From Microvirga arvi (lineage in GTDB: Bacteria > Pseudomonadota > Alphaproteobacteria > Rhizobiales > Beijerinckiaceae): a stretch of DNA of 64,000 bases. Within the stretch, counting starts at the first letter, position 1. Each line of letters opens with the position of its first letter. Made by a program: the position numbers and the translations under genes. The notes below the pieces were generated by a model, which saw only the letters and a list, made by a program, of their open reading frames with translations, made no database searches and was not told the DNA's origin. Shown here piece by piece: positions 24,426 through 33,505 of the stretch. Where the stretch lies: NCBI RefSeq assembly GCF_016892765.1, contig NZ_JAFEMD010000033.1:1-64000 (forward strand). Direction: 5' to 3'.

Positions 24426-25313
24426 TCAGGCCGCCTTGCTCTTGGGCTGCACCTCGGCCGAGTAATCGTCCATCAGCACCTTGGTCATGTTGCCGGGCTG
24501 GTACTTATGCGGGCCGATCTCGGACACGGGCGTCACTTCGGCCGCGGTGCCGGTGATGAAGCATTCGTTGAAGCTCGGGAGCTCATCCGGCATGATCCGG
24601 CGCTCGGCGACCTCGAAGCCGCGACGCTTGGCGAGGTCGATCACCGTGCGGCGGGTGATGCCGTCGAGGAAGCAATCTGCAATCGGCGTGTGCACCACGC
24701 CGTCGCGGATGAAGAACACGTTGGCGCCAGTGCATTCCGCCACGCGGCCCTGCCAGTCGAGCATCAGCGCATCCGCATAGCCCTTCCGCTCCGCCTTGTG
24801 CTTGGAGATCGTGCAGATCATGTAGAGACCGGCCGCCTTCGCGGCGGACGGGGCCGTCGCCGGATCGGGACGGCGGTATTCCGCCATGTCGACGCGGATG
24901 CCCTTCATCTTCTGGGCCGGGTCGAAATAGCTCGGCCATTCCCACGCAGCGATGGCGAGGTGGATCTTGTTGTCCTGCGCCGCAACGCCCATCATCTCAG
25001 AGCCGCGCCAGGCGACAGGGCGCAGATAGGCGTCGATCATACCGTTCTTTTCCAGAACGAGGCGCTTGGCCGCGTCGATTTCGGCAACCGTGTAAGGGAT
25101 CTCGAAATCGAGGATCAGGCCCGATTTCCTGAGGCGCTCCGAATGCTCGGTCGATTTGAAGATCTCGCCGCCATAGGCGCGCTCGCCCTCGAACACCGAC
25201 GACCCATAATGCAGGCCGTGCGAGAGAACGTGAAGCTTGGCATCCTTCCAGGGTACGAGTTGCCCGTCGTACCAGATCCATCCATCACGTTGATCGAAGG
25301 GGGTCGCGGACAT
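24426..25313 (-). CDS. ilvE: Branched-chain amino acid aminotransferase
   Basis: 295 residues, fold type IV PLP enzyme. It interconverts valine, leucine and isoleucine with their 2-oxo acids using glutamate/2-oxoglutarate. HGLHYGSSVFEGERAY at the N-terminus, the PLP lysine K159 in APSAAKAAGLY, and ECTGANVFFIRDG and FITGTAAEVTPV near the end are diagnostic. AAGGAG precedes the ATG. It is divergent from petP, and a large palindrome lies between the two genes, so PetP may control it. This ilvE-petP-petR order is common in Hyphomicrobiales. Confidence 0.95.
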   Translation of the reverse strand: MSATPFDQRDGWIWYDGQLVPWKDAKLHVLSHGLHYGSSVFEGERAYGGEIFKSTEHSERLRKSGLILDFEIPYTVAEIDAAKRLVLEKNGMIDAYLRPVAWRGSEMMGVAAQDNKIHLAIAAWEWPSYFDPAQKMKGIRVDMAEYRRPDPATAPSAAKAAGLYMICTISKHKAERKGYADALMLDWQGRVAECTGANVFFIRDGVVHTPIADCFLDGITRRTVIDLAKRRGFEVAERRIMPDELPSFNECFITGTAAEVTPVSEIGPHKYQPGNMTKVLMDDYSAEVQPKSKAA

Positions 25314-25436
25314 CGTTCTTCTCCTTGAAGGCCGACCTTGTTGGCTCCGGGGTCGGGGAAATTTCCGGTTTGCTTCCGGGCGATTTCAATTTCATTCGTT
25401 TCGCCGAAGCGGCTTGACGAGTAACAATCGTCCTGA

Positions 25437-25461
25437 GATATGTCAACAAGGCTGACATATC
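25437..25461. promoter_or_regulatory. MarR-type operator in the ilvE-petP intergenic region
   Basis: Perfect 9-base arms GATATGTCA / TGACATATC around a 7-base centre. It is preceded by TTGACG (25414-25419), and 17 bases later GATATG overlaps the left arm, giving a promoter towards petP that operator binding would block. On the minus strand TTGACA (25446-25441) faces ilvE. Confidence 0.7.
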
Positions 25462-25477
25462 ATTTGGGATAAGGACA

Positions 25478-25996
25478 TTGCCAGACGCGATTCCGGCTTT
25501 GAAGTCTCATCACCCTGGCAAGGACATCCTCGCCGAGACTCCGGCCTATGACCTGATCGAACTGTTCTTCTTTGCCTACCGCGACTTCGTCAGCGATCCG
25601 GACAGGATTTTGGACGAGTACGGCTTCGGGCGCGCCCATCACCGGGTCATGCACTTCGTCAGCCGCAATCCCGGCCTGACGATCGCGGAGCTTCTGGATA
25701 TCCTGCGCATCACCAAGCAGAGCCTCAACCGGGTCCTGAAGGAACTGATCGAGAAGGACTTCATCGAGAGCCGGATGGGCACCGCCGACCGGCGCCAGCG
25801 GCTGCTCTTTGCCACGCCCCAGGGCCGCGAGCTGGCCCTGAAGCTGGCCAAGCTGCAGACCCGCCGCATCATGCGCGCCCTGTCGGACATGGAGCCCGAG
25901 GCCAAGGACCTGGTGAGCCAGTACCTCCTGCGCCTCATCGATCCGGACGACAGCGCCCATGTGAAGCACCTCGTATTCGGGCCGGAGGAAACCTGA
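25478..25996 (+). CDS. petP: MarR-family transcriptional regulator PetP
   Basis: 172 residues from a TTG codon that has AAGGA at good spacing; no ATG fits. The winged helix is clear: HFVSRNPGLTIAELLDILRI, TKQSLNRVLKELIEKDFIES (recognition helix) and the wing RMGTADRRQRLLFATPQGRE. Linkage to petR and a sensor kinase matches the petP-petR pair described in Rhodobacter capsulatus, where it affects cytochrome bc1 and photosynthesis-related functions. It probably binds the palindrome 17 bases upstream and represses or tunes its own operon and ilvE. The bc1 genes in this window are far away (61-64 kb). Confidence 0.88.
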   Translation: MPDAIPALKSHHPGKDILAETPAYDLIELFFFAYRDFVSDPDRILDEYGFGRAHHRVMHFVSRNPGLTIAELLDILRITKQSLNRVLKELIEKDFIESRMGTADRRQRLLFATPQGRELALKLAKLQTRRIMRALSDMEPEAKDLVSQYLLRLIDPDDSAHVKHLVFGPEET

Positions 25997-26023
25997 TAAA
26001 GCAGGGTCCGCGACAGTGAAGCA

Positions 26024-26163
26024 CTAGAGCATCGTGCGGACCCGGAGGGCCACGTCAGTGAAAAGTGGATCCGGATGTCCGCGCCAAACGATGCTCTTAT
26101 TAATGGAGGAAGCCTCGGATGGATCCCAAAAGTGCAAATCCACTTTTGGGTCCGGTGCTTTAG
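26024..26163 (+). repeat. Bipartite dispersed repeat, copy R3 (petP-petR junction)
   Basis: Starts CTAGAGCATCGTGCGG, and the first hairpin closes at AACGATGCTCT with a 20-odd-base internal insertion. The second hairpin runs from CCTCGGATGGATCCC to GGGTCCGGTGCTTTAG. Inside, GGAGGA (26105-26110) precedes ATG 26119 and a 14-codon frame that stops with TAG at 26161-26163, five bases before petR. Confidence 0.8.
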
Positions 26164-26168
26164 ACCCG

Positions 26169-26885
26169 ATGGATGCACGCATCGACATTCCCGATCACGC
26201 CCCGCACGTCCTCGTGGTGGACGACGACCGCCGCCTGCGCGACCTGCTGACCCGGTTTCTGACCGAGAACGGCTACCGCGTGACCGCAGCGGCCAGCGCC
26301 GCGGAGGCGCGAGCCAAGGCGGGGAACTTCGTGTTCGACGCTCTCGTCCTCGACGTGATGATGCCAGGGGAAACCGGCTTCGACTATGCCCGCTCCTTAC
26401 GGGAGCACTCGCAGGTGCCGATTCTCATGCTGACCGCACGCTCCGACACCTCGGATCGCGTGACGGGCCTCGAGATCGGCGCGGACGATTACCTGTCAAA
26501 GCCCTTCGAGCCGCGCGAACTGCTCCTGCGCCTCGGCAACATCCTCAAGCGGGCCCTGCCCGTGCCCGGCGTCTCCAATGGCGACGGGCCGGACGTGATC
26601 CATTTCGGCCCCTTCTCCTATCGCTTCGACAGGGGCGAGTTGCGGCGGGGGGACGAAGTCGTTCGCATCACCGAGCGCGAGCGCGAGATCCTGACCATCC
26701 TCGGCAGCCATGCCGGCGACAACGTCCCCCGCGAGGCGCTGGCGGGCAACGGGATCGCAGCCAACGAGCGCACGGTGGATGTCCAGATCAATCGCCTGCG
26801 GCGCAAGATCGAGAACGATCCGGCCAATCCGCTCTTCCTCCAGACCGTGCGCGGCATCGGCTATCGGCTCGTGATCGACCGATGA
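26169..26885 (+). CDS. petR: OmpR-type response regulator PetR
   Basis: 238 residues. The receiver has [14 protein letters not shown] (acidic pair D18/D19), phospho-acceptor D62 in [13 protein letters not shown]89 and K111 in [12 protein letters not shown]. The C-terminal winged helix ends [20 protein letters not shown] and VRGIGYRLV. It overlaps the kinase gene by 4 bases (ATGA). No Shine-Dalgarno precedes ATG 26169; instead the repeat R3 supplies a short upstream frame with a strong site, so translation may be coupled to it. It is the response regulator of the petP-petR-kinase unit. Confidence 0.93.
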   Translation: MDARIDIPDHAPHVLVVDDDRRLRDLLTRFLTENGYRVTAAASAAEARAKAGNFVFDALVLDVMMPGETGFDYARSLREHSQVPILMLTARSDTSDRVTGLEIGADDYLSKPFEPRELLLRLGNILKRALPVPGVSNGDGPDVIHFGPFSYRFDRGELRRGDEVVRITEREREILTILGSHAGDNVPREALAGNGIAANERTVDVQINRLRRKIENDPANPLFLQTVRGIGYRLVIDR

Positions 26886-28240
26886 AGATCGGCGCGACCC
26901 TGAAGTATACGCCCCTCGACCATGCCGCGCGCTGGTTTGGGCGCTTTCTGCCGAAGGGGCTTTACGCCCGCGCGCTCATCATCATCATCGCGCCGGTCAT
27001 CCTGCTGCAATCCGTGGTGGCTTACGTATTCATGGAGCGGCATTACCAGCTCGTCACGCGGCGCCTGTCCTCCGCCGTGACGGCGGACATCGCGGCGCTG
27101 ATCGACATCTACGAGAGCTATCCGCAGGACAAGGATGCCAGCACGCTGGCGCGGATAGCCTCGGAGCGGCTGCAGCTCGACGTGGACATCCTGCGCAACA
27201 CGGACCTGCCGCCGCCCGGCCCCAAGCCTTTCTTCGACATCCTCGACGAGACCCTCACCGACGAGCTGCGGCGCCAGATCGACCGTCCGTACTGGATCGA
27301 TACGGTCGGGCGCTCGAGCTACGTGGAAGTGCGCATCAAGCTCGATCGCAGCAACGTCATGCGCGTGCTCGCACGCCGCAGCCAGGCCTATGCCTCCAAC
27401 TCGCACATCTTCCTCGTCTGGATGGGCGGTTCGTCATTCGTGCTGCTCGGTATCGCGATCCTGTTCCTGCGCAACCAGATCAGGCCGATTCTCAGGCTGG
27501 CCGAGGCGGCCGAAGCCGTCGGCAAAGGGCGTGAGATCGAGTTCCGTCCGCGCGGCGCGCGCGAGGTGCGCCAAGCCGGACACGCCTTCCTCGAAATGAA
27601 ACGGCGCATCGAGCGCAACATCGAGCAGCGCACGACGATGCTGAACGGCGTGAGCCACGATCTGCGCACGATCCTCACGCGCTTCAAGCTGTCGCTCGTG
27701 TTCCTCGAACAGACACCCGAGGTCGAAGACCTCAAGCGCGACGTGGACGAGATGAGCCGCATGCTCGAAGGCTATCTCGCGTTCGCCCGCGGCGATGCCG
27801 GCGAGCTAGCGGTACCGACGGATCTACGCCAGCTCCTCGAAGAGGTGCAGTCGGACGCCGAGCGGCAGGGCCATGTGACGGAGCTCGACATCGTCGGCGA
27901 TCCGATCATCACAGTCCGACCCGATGCCTTCCGTCGCCTGCTTTTCAACCTCGTCGGCAATGCCGCGCGGCATGGCGACAGGATCGAGATCACGGCCAAT
28001 CATGAAACGCGCTGGCTCGTCCTGCACGTGGACGACGACGGACCAGGCATTCCGGCCAGCATGCGCGAGGAGGTCTTCAAGCCCTTCGTGCGCCTGGACG
28101 AGGCGCGCAACCAGGACGAGGGCGGCTCGGGGTTAGGACTTGCCATCGCCCGAGATGTGGCGCGCTCCCATGGCGGCGACATCGTGCTGGGAGAGAGCCC
28201 GCTCGGCGGCCTGCGCGCGACGGTGCGGTTACCGGCCTGA
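26882..28240 (+). CDS. EnvZ-like sensor histidine kinase (PetR partner)
   Basis: 452 residues. The first membrane span is at about residues 31-50 ([20 protein letters not shown]), a periplasmic region follows, and the second span is near residues 180-200 ([20 protein letters not shown]). Then comes HAMP ([20 protein letters not shown]), the dimerisation helix with H259 in [15 protein letters not shown], and the ATPase domain with [10 protein letters not shown] (N box), [10 protein letters not shown] (G1) and [10 protein letters not shown] (G2). It should phosphorylate PetR D62. Its stop is immediately followed (next base) by the convergent csaA stop, so there is no space for a separate terminator. 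Confidence 0.93.
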   Translation: MKIGATLKYTPLDHAARWFGRFLPKGLYARALIIIIAPVILLQSVVAYVFMERHYQLVTRRLSSAVTADIAALIDIYESYPQDKDASTLARIASERLQLDVDILRNTDLPPPGPKPFFDILDETLTDELRRQIDRPYWIDTVGRSSYVEVRIKLDRSNVMRVLARRSQAYASNSHIFLVWMGGSSFVLLGIAILFLRNQIRPILRLAEAAEAVGKGREIEFRPRGAREVRQAGHAFLEMKRRIERNIEQRTTMLNGVSHDLRTILTRFKLSLVFLEQTPEVEDLKRDVDEMSRMLEGYLAFARGDAGELAVPTDLRQLLEEVQSDAERQGHVTELDIVGDPIITVRPDAFRRLLFNLVGNAARHGDRIEITANHETRWLVLHVDDDGPGIPASMREEVFKPFVRLDEARNQDEGGSGLGLAIARDVARSHGGDIVLGESPLGGLRATVRLPA

Positions 28241-28600
28241 TCAGTACAACCGCCCGCCCACCGGCACCTCGCGATCCGGTCGGATCAGCATGACGTCGCC
28301 ATTGGCATCGGGCACGCCGAGGGTCAGCACCTCCGACAGGAACGGGCCGATCTGGCGCGGGGGGAAATTCACCACCGCCAGCACGAGCGTTCCGACAAGA
28401 TCCTCCGGCGTATGATTGACCGTGATCTGCGCCGACGACCGCTTCGTGCCGATCTCAGGACCGAAATCGACGGTAAGCTTGAAGGCAGGCTTGCGCGCCT
28501 GCGGGAACGGCTCCACGGCGACGATGCGGCCGACACGGATGTCGACCTTCAGGAAATCGTCGAACGAGATCGGCGGTGTGATTGAATGCGCCTGATCCAT
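28241..28600 (-). CDS. csaA: CsaA-like tRNA-binding (EMAP-II/OB) domain protein
   Basis: 119 residues, a single tRNA-binding OB fold: ISFDDFLKVDIRVGRIVAVE, KPAFKLTVDFGPEIGTKRSS, QITVNHTPEDLVGTLVLAVV and VLTLGVPDANGDVMLIRPDR match CsaA/YtpR-like proteins. CsaA has been described as a secretion-related chaperone in Bacillus and also binds tRNA; the role in alphaproteobacteria is not established. The ATG at 28600 is favoured by family length. It sits directly against the 3' end of the kinase gene and close downstream of the tetR gene on the same strand. Confidence 0.88.
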   Translation of the reverse strand: MDQAHSITPPISFDDFLKVDIRVGRIVAVEPFPQARKPAFKLTVDFGPEIGTKRSSAQITVNHTPEDLVGTLVLAVVNFPPRQIGPFLSEVLTLGVPDANGDVMLIRPDREVPVGGRLY

Positions 28601-28619
28601 GTGCCCTCGCCCCGCCGGA

Positions 28620-29336
28620 TCAGATCGCCGCTGCGGGATTGTCCGCATCGCCGTTGTCGTCAGCCGAACGGCGCCCTTCAGAGCGGGACGACCGACGGCC
28701 TTGCATGAAGGCGCGGCCGACGGCGCGCAGCGGAGCGCTCAGGCGGCGCAGGTCCTCGGCTCCCTCGATGATACGCTCGCCGCGGCGCAACTCGCGGTCG
28801 AGACGCGCCATGGTCTTGGCTTGCGTCGGATCGTCGTCCTCAAGCCAGGTGCGCATGGTGTTGGCATAGACGAGCACCGCGCCCTGGAGCTTTAACGTGC
28901 CGAGCGGGCCTTCCGTGTTGATGCCGGCGGCCGCCAGCATGAAGCGCTGGGAATTGAGCGCCACCTGATTGAGCGCCGCGAGCGTTACCGGATCGTATTG
29001 CAGGTCCTGGGCGATTCGCCGCAGCGCCTCCTTGTAGGGCTGCATCGCATCGAAGCGGCGCATGAGAACATCGAAGATGCGCTCTCGGGCTGGCTCGCCT
29101 GCGAGATCGTCCGTGGTTCCCTCCAGCACCTGCCGGTCGATCATGCGGGAAAGCCCGCCGAGCACCGCGCCTTTCGATGGGAAGAGATCGCGGAACTCCG
29201 CAAGCGAGACGTTGGCAGCCTTCGCGATATCGGCGATCTCGATCTCGTGCCAGGCGCGCCGGGAGGCGAGATCCATGAGAGCTTCGACAATGGCCTTGCG
29301 CTTGTCCATCGGAGCTGTGGAAGCATCTGCCGTCAC
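28620..29336 (-). CDS. TetR-family transcriptional regulator
   Basis: 238 residues from GTG with a strong AGGAGG. The N-terminal HTH is complete: AIVEALMDLASRRAWHEIEI, then ADIAKAANVSLAEFRDLFPS and KGAVLGGLSRM. The ligand-binding helices follow (RIFDVLMRRFDAMQPYKEAL, RTWLEDDDPTQAKTMARL), resembling COQ9/RpsU-type TetR proteins. The C-terminus is a charged tail. The ligand and targets are unknown. It is upstream of csaA on the same strand with a 19-base gap, so it may control that pair. An alternative ATG lies at 29309. Confidence 0.88.
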   Translation of the reverse strand: MTADASTAPMDKRKAIVEALMDLASRRAWHEIEIADIAKAANVSLAEFRDLFPSKGAVLGGLSRMIDRQVLEGTTDDLAGEPARERIFDVLMRRFDAMQPYKEALRRIAQDLQYDPVTLAALNQVALNSQRFMLAAAGINTEGPLGTLKLQGAVLVYANTMRTWLEDDDPTQAKTMARLDRELRRGERIIEGAEDLRRLSAPLRAVGRAFMQGRRSSRSEGRRSADDNGDADNPAAAI

Positions 29337-29409
29337 GATCGACCTCCTGAAGATATGTTGTTGAGGCTAATCTAGGGACCCGCCGCCGCAATCCCAAGGC
29401 TCACAAGCT

Positions 29410-30237
29410 CTAACCGGCAAGTTCCTCGGCGCGCCGCTTGGCCGCGGCAACCGCTTCGCGCATGAGCGCCTTCATCCCGTTCGGGTCACGCATGAGCACT
29501 TCGAGCGCCGCCGCCGTGGTGCCGCCCGGCGAAGTCACGTTCTGGCGAAGGGTGGCGGGCGGCAGATCGCTCTGGAACAGCAGTTCGCCCGCTCCCGTCA
29601 CCGTAGCCCGTGCGAGACGCTGGGCGAGGTCCGGCGGCAATCCGGCGGCGGCGCCTGCTTCGGCCAGGCACTCGACGAGATGGAAAACGTAAGCCGGGCC
29701 CGATCCCGAGACGGCCGTGACGGCGTCGATCAGGTCCTGGGAGGAAAGCCATTCAACGATGCCGTTGCTGGCGAGCAGCGCATCGGCCATGAGGCGCTGC
29801 TCTTCGCTGACCTGCTCATTGGCTGCCGCACCCGTCGCGCCGCGGCCGATGCTGGCAGGGAGGTTCGGCATTGCACGCACGATGGCGCCGGCAGCCGGGA
29901 GCCGGGAGCGAAGATCGCCGACGGTCTTGCCGGCGAGAATCGAGATGATGAGGGTCTGCGGCCCGATGCAGGCATTCACCGAGGATGCCGCCTCGTCCAG
30001 CATCTGAGGCTTGATGGCTAGAACCAGCACGTCGGAAACGGCAGGATTTGCGGGGTTCAGAGCAATGCCCTGTGTCTGGCAGAACCGGATCATGTCTTCG
30101 GAGGGACGCGGATCGATGACCGTCACGCCCTCCGGCCTCATGCCGACCTTGAGCCAGCCCTCCAGCATGGAGCCGCCCATTTTACCGGCCCCGACAAGAA
30201 TGAGCGACGACGGAAGATGGATAGGGTTCGGCGACAT
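29410..30237 (-). CDS. proC: Pyrroline-5-carboxylate reductase
   Basis: 275 residues. It makes proline from 1-pyrroline-5-carboxylate with NAD(P)H in the cytoplasm. The Rossmann loop is LILVGAGKMGGSMLEGWLKV, then VLVLAIKPQMLDE, and the dimer-domain signature is TAVSGSGPAYVFHLVECLAE with VTSPGGTTAAALEVLMRD near the end. Length and motifs are those of a normal ProC. It is followed by tetR 70 bases on. Its upstream side carries the dispersed repeat R4. Confidence 0.96.
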   Translation of the reverse strand: MSPNPIHLPSSLILVGAGKMGGSMLEGWLKVGMRPEGVTVIDPRPSEDMIRFCQTQGIALNPANPAVSDVLVLAIKPQMLDEAASSVNACIGPQTLIISILAGKTVGDLRSRLPAAGAIVRAMPNLPASIGRGATGAAANEQVSEEQRLMADALLASNGIVEWLSSQDLIDAVTAVSGSGPAYVFHLVECLAEAGAAAGLPPDLAQRLARATVTGAGELLFQSDLPPATLRQNVTSPGGTTAAALEVLMRDPNGMKALMREAVAAAKRRAEELAG

Positions 30238-30306
30238 GGGCTGACCTGACGGAAAGATGCGGTGGCCGCTATCTATCCCCGTCCTCCCGGCCCTGTCGAG
30301 GCAGGT

Positions 30307-30401
30307 CTAGCGCATCGTTGAGTTCAATGATGTGCTCATCAAGGAAGGAAGCATCAGATGGATCGCAAAAGTGCAAATCCACTTTTCACGTCCGATGCTA
30401 G
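30307..30401 (+). repeat. Bipartite dispersed repeat, copy R4, flanked by CTAG on both sides
   Basis: CTAG (30307-30310) GCATCG at the left, and TCCGATG-CTAG (to 30401) at the right. The inner AAAAGTGCAAATCCACTTTT hairpin is kept; the first hairpin is shortened. The right-hand CTAG contains the TAG stop of ybjN on the minus strand. Confidence 0.82.
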
Positions 30402-30898
30402 GCTTCGCCTTCGGTTTCGAACAGGACGCTGTCGAGGGCCTCGCGGGCCGACTTGCCGGCCCAGATCACGAACTGAAAGGCCTGGAAATAACGCTCGCAC
30501 GCTTCCACTGCGACCCGCAGCATGACCTCGCACTGCCCGTCGGTCGGATCGGCGCCGCCCGCGAGCAGGAGGGCATGGCGGAACATCACCACATTCTCGG
30601 TGCTCCACAGGTCGAAATGCCCGACCCAGAGCTGCTCGTTGACGGAGGAGATGAGCTGGAGAACATCCTGACGCCGCCGCTCGGGGACCTTGAGGTCGAA
30701 GGCGCAGGCCATGTGCAGCGCCTCTACGTCCTCGATCCAGGTGAAGGCGACGTCGTAATCGGCCCAGCGACCGGCGACCGACACGGACATCTCGTCCGCC
30801 TCGGCGCGATCGAAGATCCAGTGCCGCAGGGAAGCCAGACGCTCGACCACATCGAGAGGATGTTCCGAGCGGTCGATTTCAAGATGAATCTGCGACAT
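30398..30898 (-). CDS. YbjN-domain protein
   Basis: 166 residues. The YbjN/TY3-type secretion-chaperone-like fold is recognised from MSQIHLEIDRSEHPLDVVER, ADEMSVSVAGRWADYDVAF and DLKVPERRRQDVLQLISSVN, followed by LWVGHFDLWSTENVVMFRHA. YbjN proteins suppress temperature-sensitive phenotypes and affect motility and stress in enterobacteria; the role here is unknown. The stop codon TAG lies in the CTAG edge of repeat R4, so the last residues may have been altered by its insertion. It is upstream of proC on the same strand. Confidence 0.9.
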   Translation of the reverse strand: MSQIHLEIDRSEHPLDVVERLASLRHWIFDRAEADEMSVSVAGRWADYDVAFTWIEDVEALHMACAFDLKVPERRRQDVLQLISSVNEQLWVGHFDLWSTENVVMFRHALLLAGGADPTDGQCEVMLRVAVEACERYFQAFQFVIWAGKSAREALDSVLFETEGEA

Positions 30899-31140
30899 GT
30901 CGATCCAGAAAACTCAATTGCCTGAATATGGTAAACACTTCGGGCAACACCATTGCCTCAATCCGAGATCTACTCAACAGAAGCCCTCAGAATACTTCTG
31001 TATTCGGAGTTCCCGGTGCGAGTGCTTCGAATCAGCTCATGAATCGACAGTCTTAGATTTCGCCCTCTGTCACAATGCGCCGGATTCACCTGTCCACAAC
31101 AGGAGACCCGCGCCGGGTGCAGATCGGCCTTCTGCCCCGG

Positions 31141-31419
31141 TCAGGGCGTTGCAGGGTTTACGCCGGACGAGGAAGCCAGCTTCGCCTCAAGGTCCTTCAG
31201 GCGCGCTTCGAGGCGCTCGTTCTCCTCGCGGGCCGCAATCACCATCTCACGCAGAACCTCGACCTCCTCGCGGGTGGCGACGTCCATGTCCTTGACCAGG
31301 CGCTCGAACTGGCTGCGGACCAAGCTCTCGACCTCGCGCCGGACGCCCTGGGCCGCGCCTGCGGCATCAGTGGCGAAGCGGGCGAGTTCATCGAAGATCC
31401 GGTTGGACGATTGGGTCAT
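31141..31419 (-). CDS. ubiK: UbiK-family accessory factor (BMFP/YqiC)
   Basis: 92 residues. The first half (NRIFDELARFATDAAGAAQG, RREVESLVRSQFERLV) forms an amphipathic membrane-associating region; the second half is a coiled coil (EVEVLREMVIAAREENERLE). This is the UbiK layout, an accessory of the aerobic ubiquinone biosynthesis complex. The start at MTQSSNRIF fits the family; the longer frame upstream does not. It is divergent from lgt, a conserved neighbour in alphaproteobacteria. The 30899-31140 gap beside it shows no gene. Confidence 0.9.
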   Translation of the reverse strand: MTQSSNRIFDELARFATDAAGAAQGVRREVESLVRSQFERLVKDMDVATREEVEVLREMVIAAREENERLEARLKDLEAKLASSSGVNPATP

Positions 31420-31565
31420 GGGCTCAAATCCACAGCGCGGCGGGCCTGTCGGCCCTGGAATGTCACACATGGCCGTAATCGCCTCAAACTGCAACAGGGT
31501 TGACATAGGGTTGACGATCCTTGCCTGAAAGGTCCAATGGCAACGCGTTCGACCAGGGCCTCCAC

Positions 31566-32423
31566 ATGCCTCTCTCCTTCCCGCTCATCGATCCCGTTGC
31601 CATTTCCATCGGCCCCTTCGCGATCCGCTGGTATGCGCTCGCCTATGTGGCGGGCCTCATCGGCGGGTGGTTCTACGCCAAGCGCCTGGCCGCGAGGGCC
31701 GACCTCTGGGGCGGCCTGAAGCAGCCGAAGCCGATCGACGTGGACGATCTCATCGTCTGGGTGGCGCTCGGCGTCGTTCTGGGCGGGCGCATCGGATACG
31801 TGCTGTTCTACAACTTGAGCTCCTATCTCTCGCAGCCCCTGGAGATGTTCGCCATCTGGCGCGGCGGCATGTCGTTCCACGGCGGCTTCCTGGGCGCGGT
31901 CCTCGCCATCGTGCTCTTTGCCCGCTCACGCGGGCTCAACCCGCTGGCCATGCTCGACATGGCCGCCGTGGTGACGCCGATCGGCCTGTTCTTCGGCCGC
32001 ATCGCCAACTTCATCAACGGGGAGCTCTGGGGCCGGCCGGCGCCCGACTTCCCCTATGCGGTGGTCTTTCCCCATGCAGGGCCCGTGCCGCGCCATCCGA
32101 GCCAGCTCTACGAGGCCTTCGGCGAAGGCCTGATCCTGTTCATCGTCATGGCCATCGCGGCCCGCCGCTTCGGCTTCCGCAGGCCGGGCCTTCTCGGCGG
32201 CATCTTCGTGCTGGGCTATGCTCTGGCCCGCATCGTCTGTGAATTCTTCCGCGAGCCCGACGAGCAGCTCGGCTTCCTCTTCGGCTCGTCCGTGCAGGCG
32301 CTGGGCGGCGGGATCACCATGGGCATGCTGCTCTCGATCCCCATGGCGCTCGTGGGGGCCGCAGCCATCGTGCTGGCGGCGCGGGGCTTCACGCGGCCCC
32401 GGCAGGCGGTCAAGGCCGCGTGA
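31566..32423 (+). CDS. lgt: Prolipoprotein diacylglyceryl transferase
   Basis: 285 residues, polytopic inner-membrane enzyme. It transfers diacylglyceryl from phosphatidylglycerol to the lipobox cysteine, the first step of lipoprotein maturation. MSFHGGFLGA, the signature GRIANFINGELWGRP and HPSQLYEAFGEG are diagnostic. About seven hydrophobic segments are visible. The start at MPLSFPLID is typical; an upstream in-frame start at 31521 is less so. The stop overlaps the downstream midA start. The window contains several substrates by lipobox (46112 and 38878 genes). Confidence 0.95.
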   Translation: MPLSFPLIDPVAISIGPFAIRWYALAYVAGLIGGWFYAKRLAARADLWGGLKQPKPIDVDDLIVWVALGVVLGGRIGYVLFYNLSSYLSQPLEMFAIWRGGMSFHGGFLGAVLAIVLFARSRGLNPLAMLDMAAVVTPIGLFFGRIANFINGELWGRPAPDFPYAVVFPHAGPVPRHPSQLYEAFGEGLILFIVMAIAARRFGFRRPGLLGGIFVLGYALARIVCEFFREPDEQLGFLFGSSVQALGGGITMGMLLSIPMALVGAAAIVLAARGFTRPRQAVKAA

Positions 32424-33496
32424 GGGGGCTGAAGGACAGCTTGCGCGAGATGATCGCCCTGGAGGGGCCGATCTCGGTCGAGCGCTACATGAGCCTGTGC
32501 CTGGGGCAGTACTACGCCACCCGCGATCCGCTCGGCGTCACCGGCGACTTCACCACGGCCCCCGAAATCAGCCAGATGTTCGGCGAGCTGATCGGCCTGT
32601 GGATACTGGAGGTCTGGAACGGCATGGGCCGTCCCGATCCCTGCCGCCTCGTCGAGCTTGGGCCGGGTCGCGGCACCCTGATGGCGGACCTGTTGCGGGC
32701 AACGAGGCTTCTGCCCGGCTTCCAGGCAGCCGCAACCGTCCATCTCGTCGAGACGAGCCCTGCCCTGCGGCAGCGCCAGCAGGCTGCCCTCGCCTCTTCG
32801 GGCCTTCCGGCTCAATGGCACGATCGGATCGAGGATGTGCCGCCCGGTCCCATGCTCCTCGTGGCCAACGAGTTCCTCGATGCCCTGCCGGTGCGCCAGT
32901 TCATGGCGACCGAGCGCGGCTGGTGCGAGCGGCTGGTAGGCCTCGACGGCGACCGCCTGGCCTTCGGCCTTCGCCCCGAGCCGGAACAGGGTCTCGGCCA
33001 TCCCCTGCGGCTCGGCGACGTTCTCGAGTGGCCCGCCGCCTCGGTCGATATCATGGGTGCGATGGCCGGAAGGCTTGTCCGGGATGGGGGAGCCGCCCTG
33101 ATCCTGGATTACGGCTATTGGGGCCCAGCCTTTGGCGACACCCTGCAGGCGCTGAAGAACCATCAGCCCGTCGATCCCTTGGAGGATCCCGGGGAGGCGG
33201 ATCTCACCACTCATGTGGATTTCCATCGCCTCGCCCAGACTGCCCTCGCCCGGACGGCTCGGGCTCACGGCATCGTCCAGCAAGGTGACTTCCTGCAGGC
33301 GCTCGGGATCGAGGCCCGGGCCAATGCCCTGAAGGCGCGCGCCACGCCGGCCCAAGCCGCCGATATCGACCGGGCTCTTGCCCGCCTGACCGCGCGTGGA
33401 CCGACAGGCATGGGAGAGCTGTTTAAGGTTTTGGCCGTTACACATGAGAGCATCGAATCCGTCCCCGGATTGCCTGCCCTGCCTCCTTCTTCGTAA
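32420..33496 (+). CDS. MidA/NDUFAF7-family SAM-dependent methyltransferase
   Basis: 358 residues from a GTG that overlaps the lgt stop. ISVERYMSLCLGQYYATRDP, TGDFTTAPEISQMFGELIGL, LVELGPGRGTLMADLLR (SAM motif I) and LLVANEFLDALPVRQF are hallmarks of MidA. The mitochondrial orthologue NDUFAF7 dimethylates an arginine of the complex I 49-kDa subunit; the bacterial target is probably NuoD-like, by inference. The position between lgt and pgeF is a conserved alphaproteobacterial cluster. Confidence 0.92.
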   Translation: MRGLKDSLREMIALEGPISVERYMSLCLGQYYATRDPLGVTGDFTTAPEISQMFGELIGLWILEVWNGMGRPDPCRLVELGPGRGTLMADLLRATRLLPGFQAAATVHLVETSPALRQRQQAALASSGLPAQWHDRIEDVPPGPMLLVANEFLDALPVRQFMATERGWCERLVGLDGDRLAFGLRPEPEQGLGHPLRLGDVLEWPAASVDIMGAMAGRLVRDGGAALILDYGYWGPAFGDTLQALKNHQPVDPLEDPGEADLTTHVDFHRLAQTALARTARAHGIVQQGDFLQALGIEARANALKARATPAQAADIDRALARLTARGPTGMGELFKVLAVTHESIESVPGLPALPPSS

Positions 33497-33505
33497 GATC
33501 ACGCT

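Noticed and set aside
26075..26168. Peptide-coding potential shared by repeat copies (WIxKVQIHF-like)
   Set aside because: It appears only because repeat copies are similar, it joins out-of-frame sequence and it ends up as false N-terminal extensions of petR/kinase-frame products. Only the short frame directly before petR is discussed.
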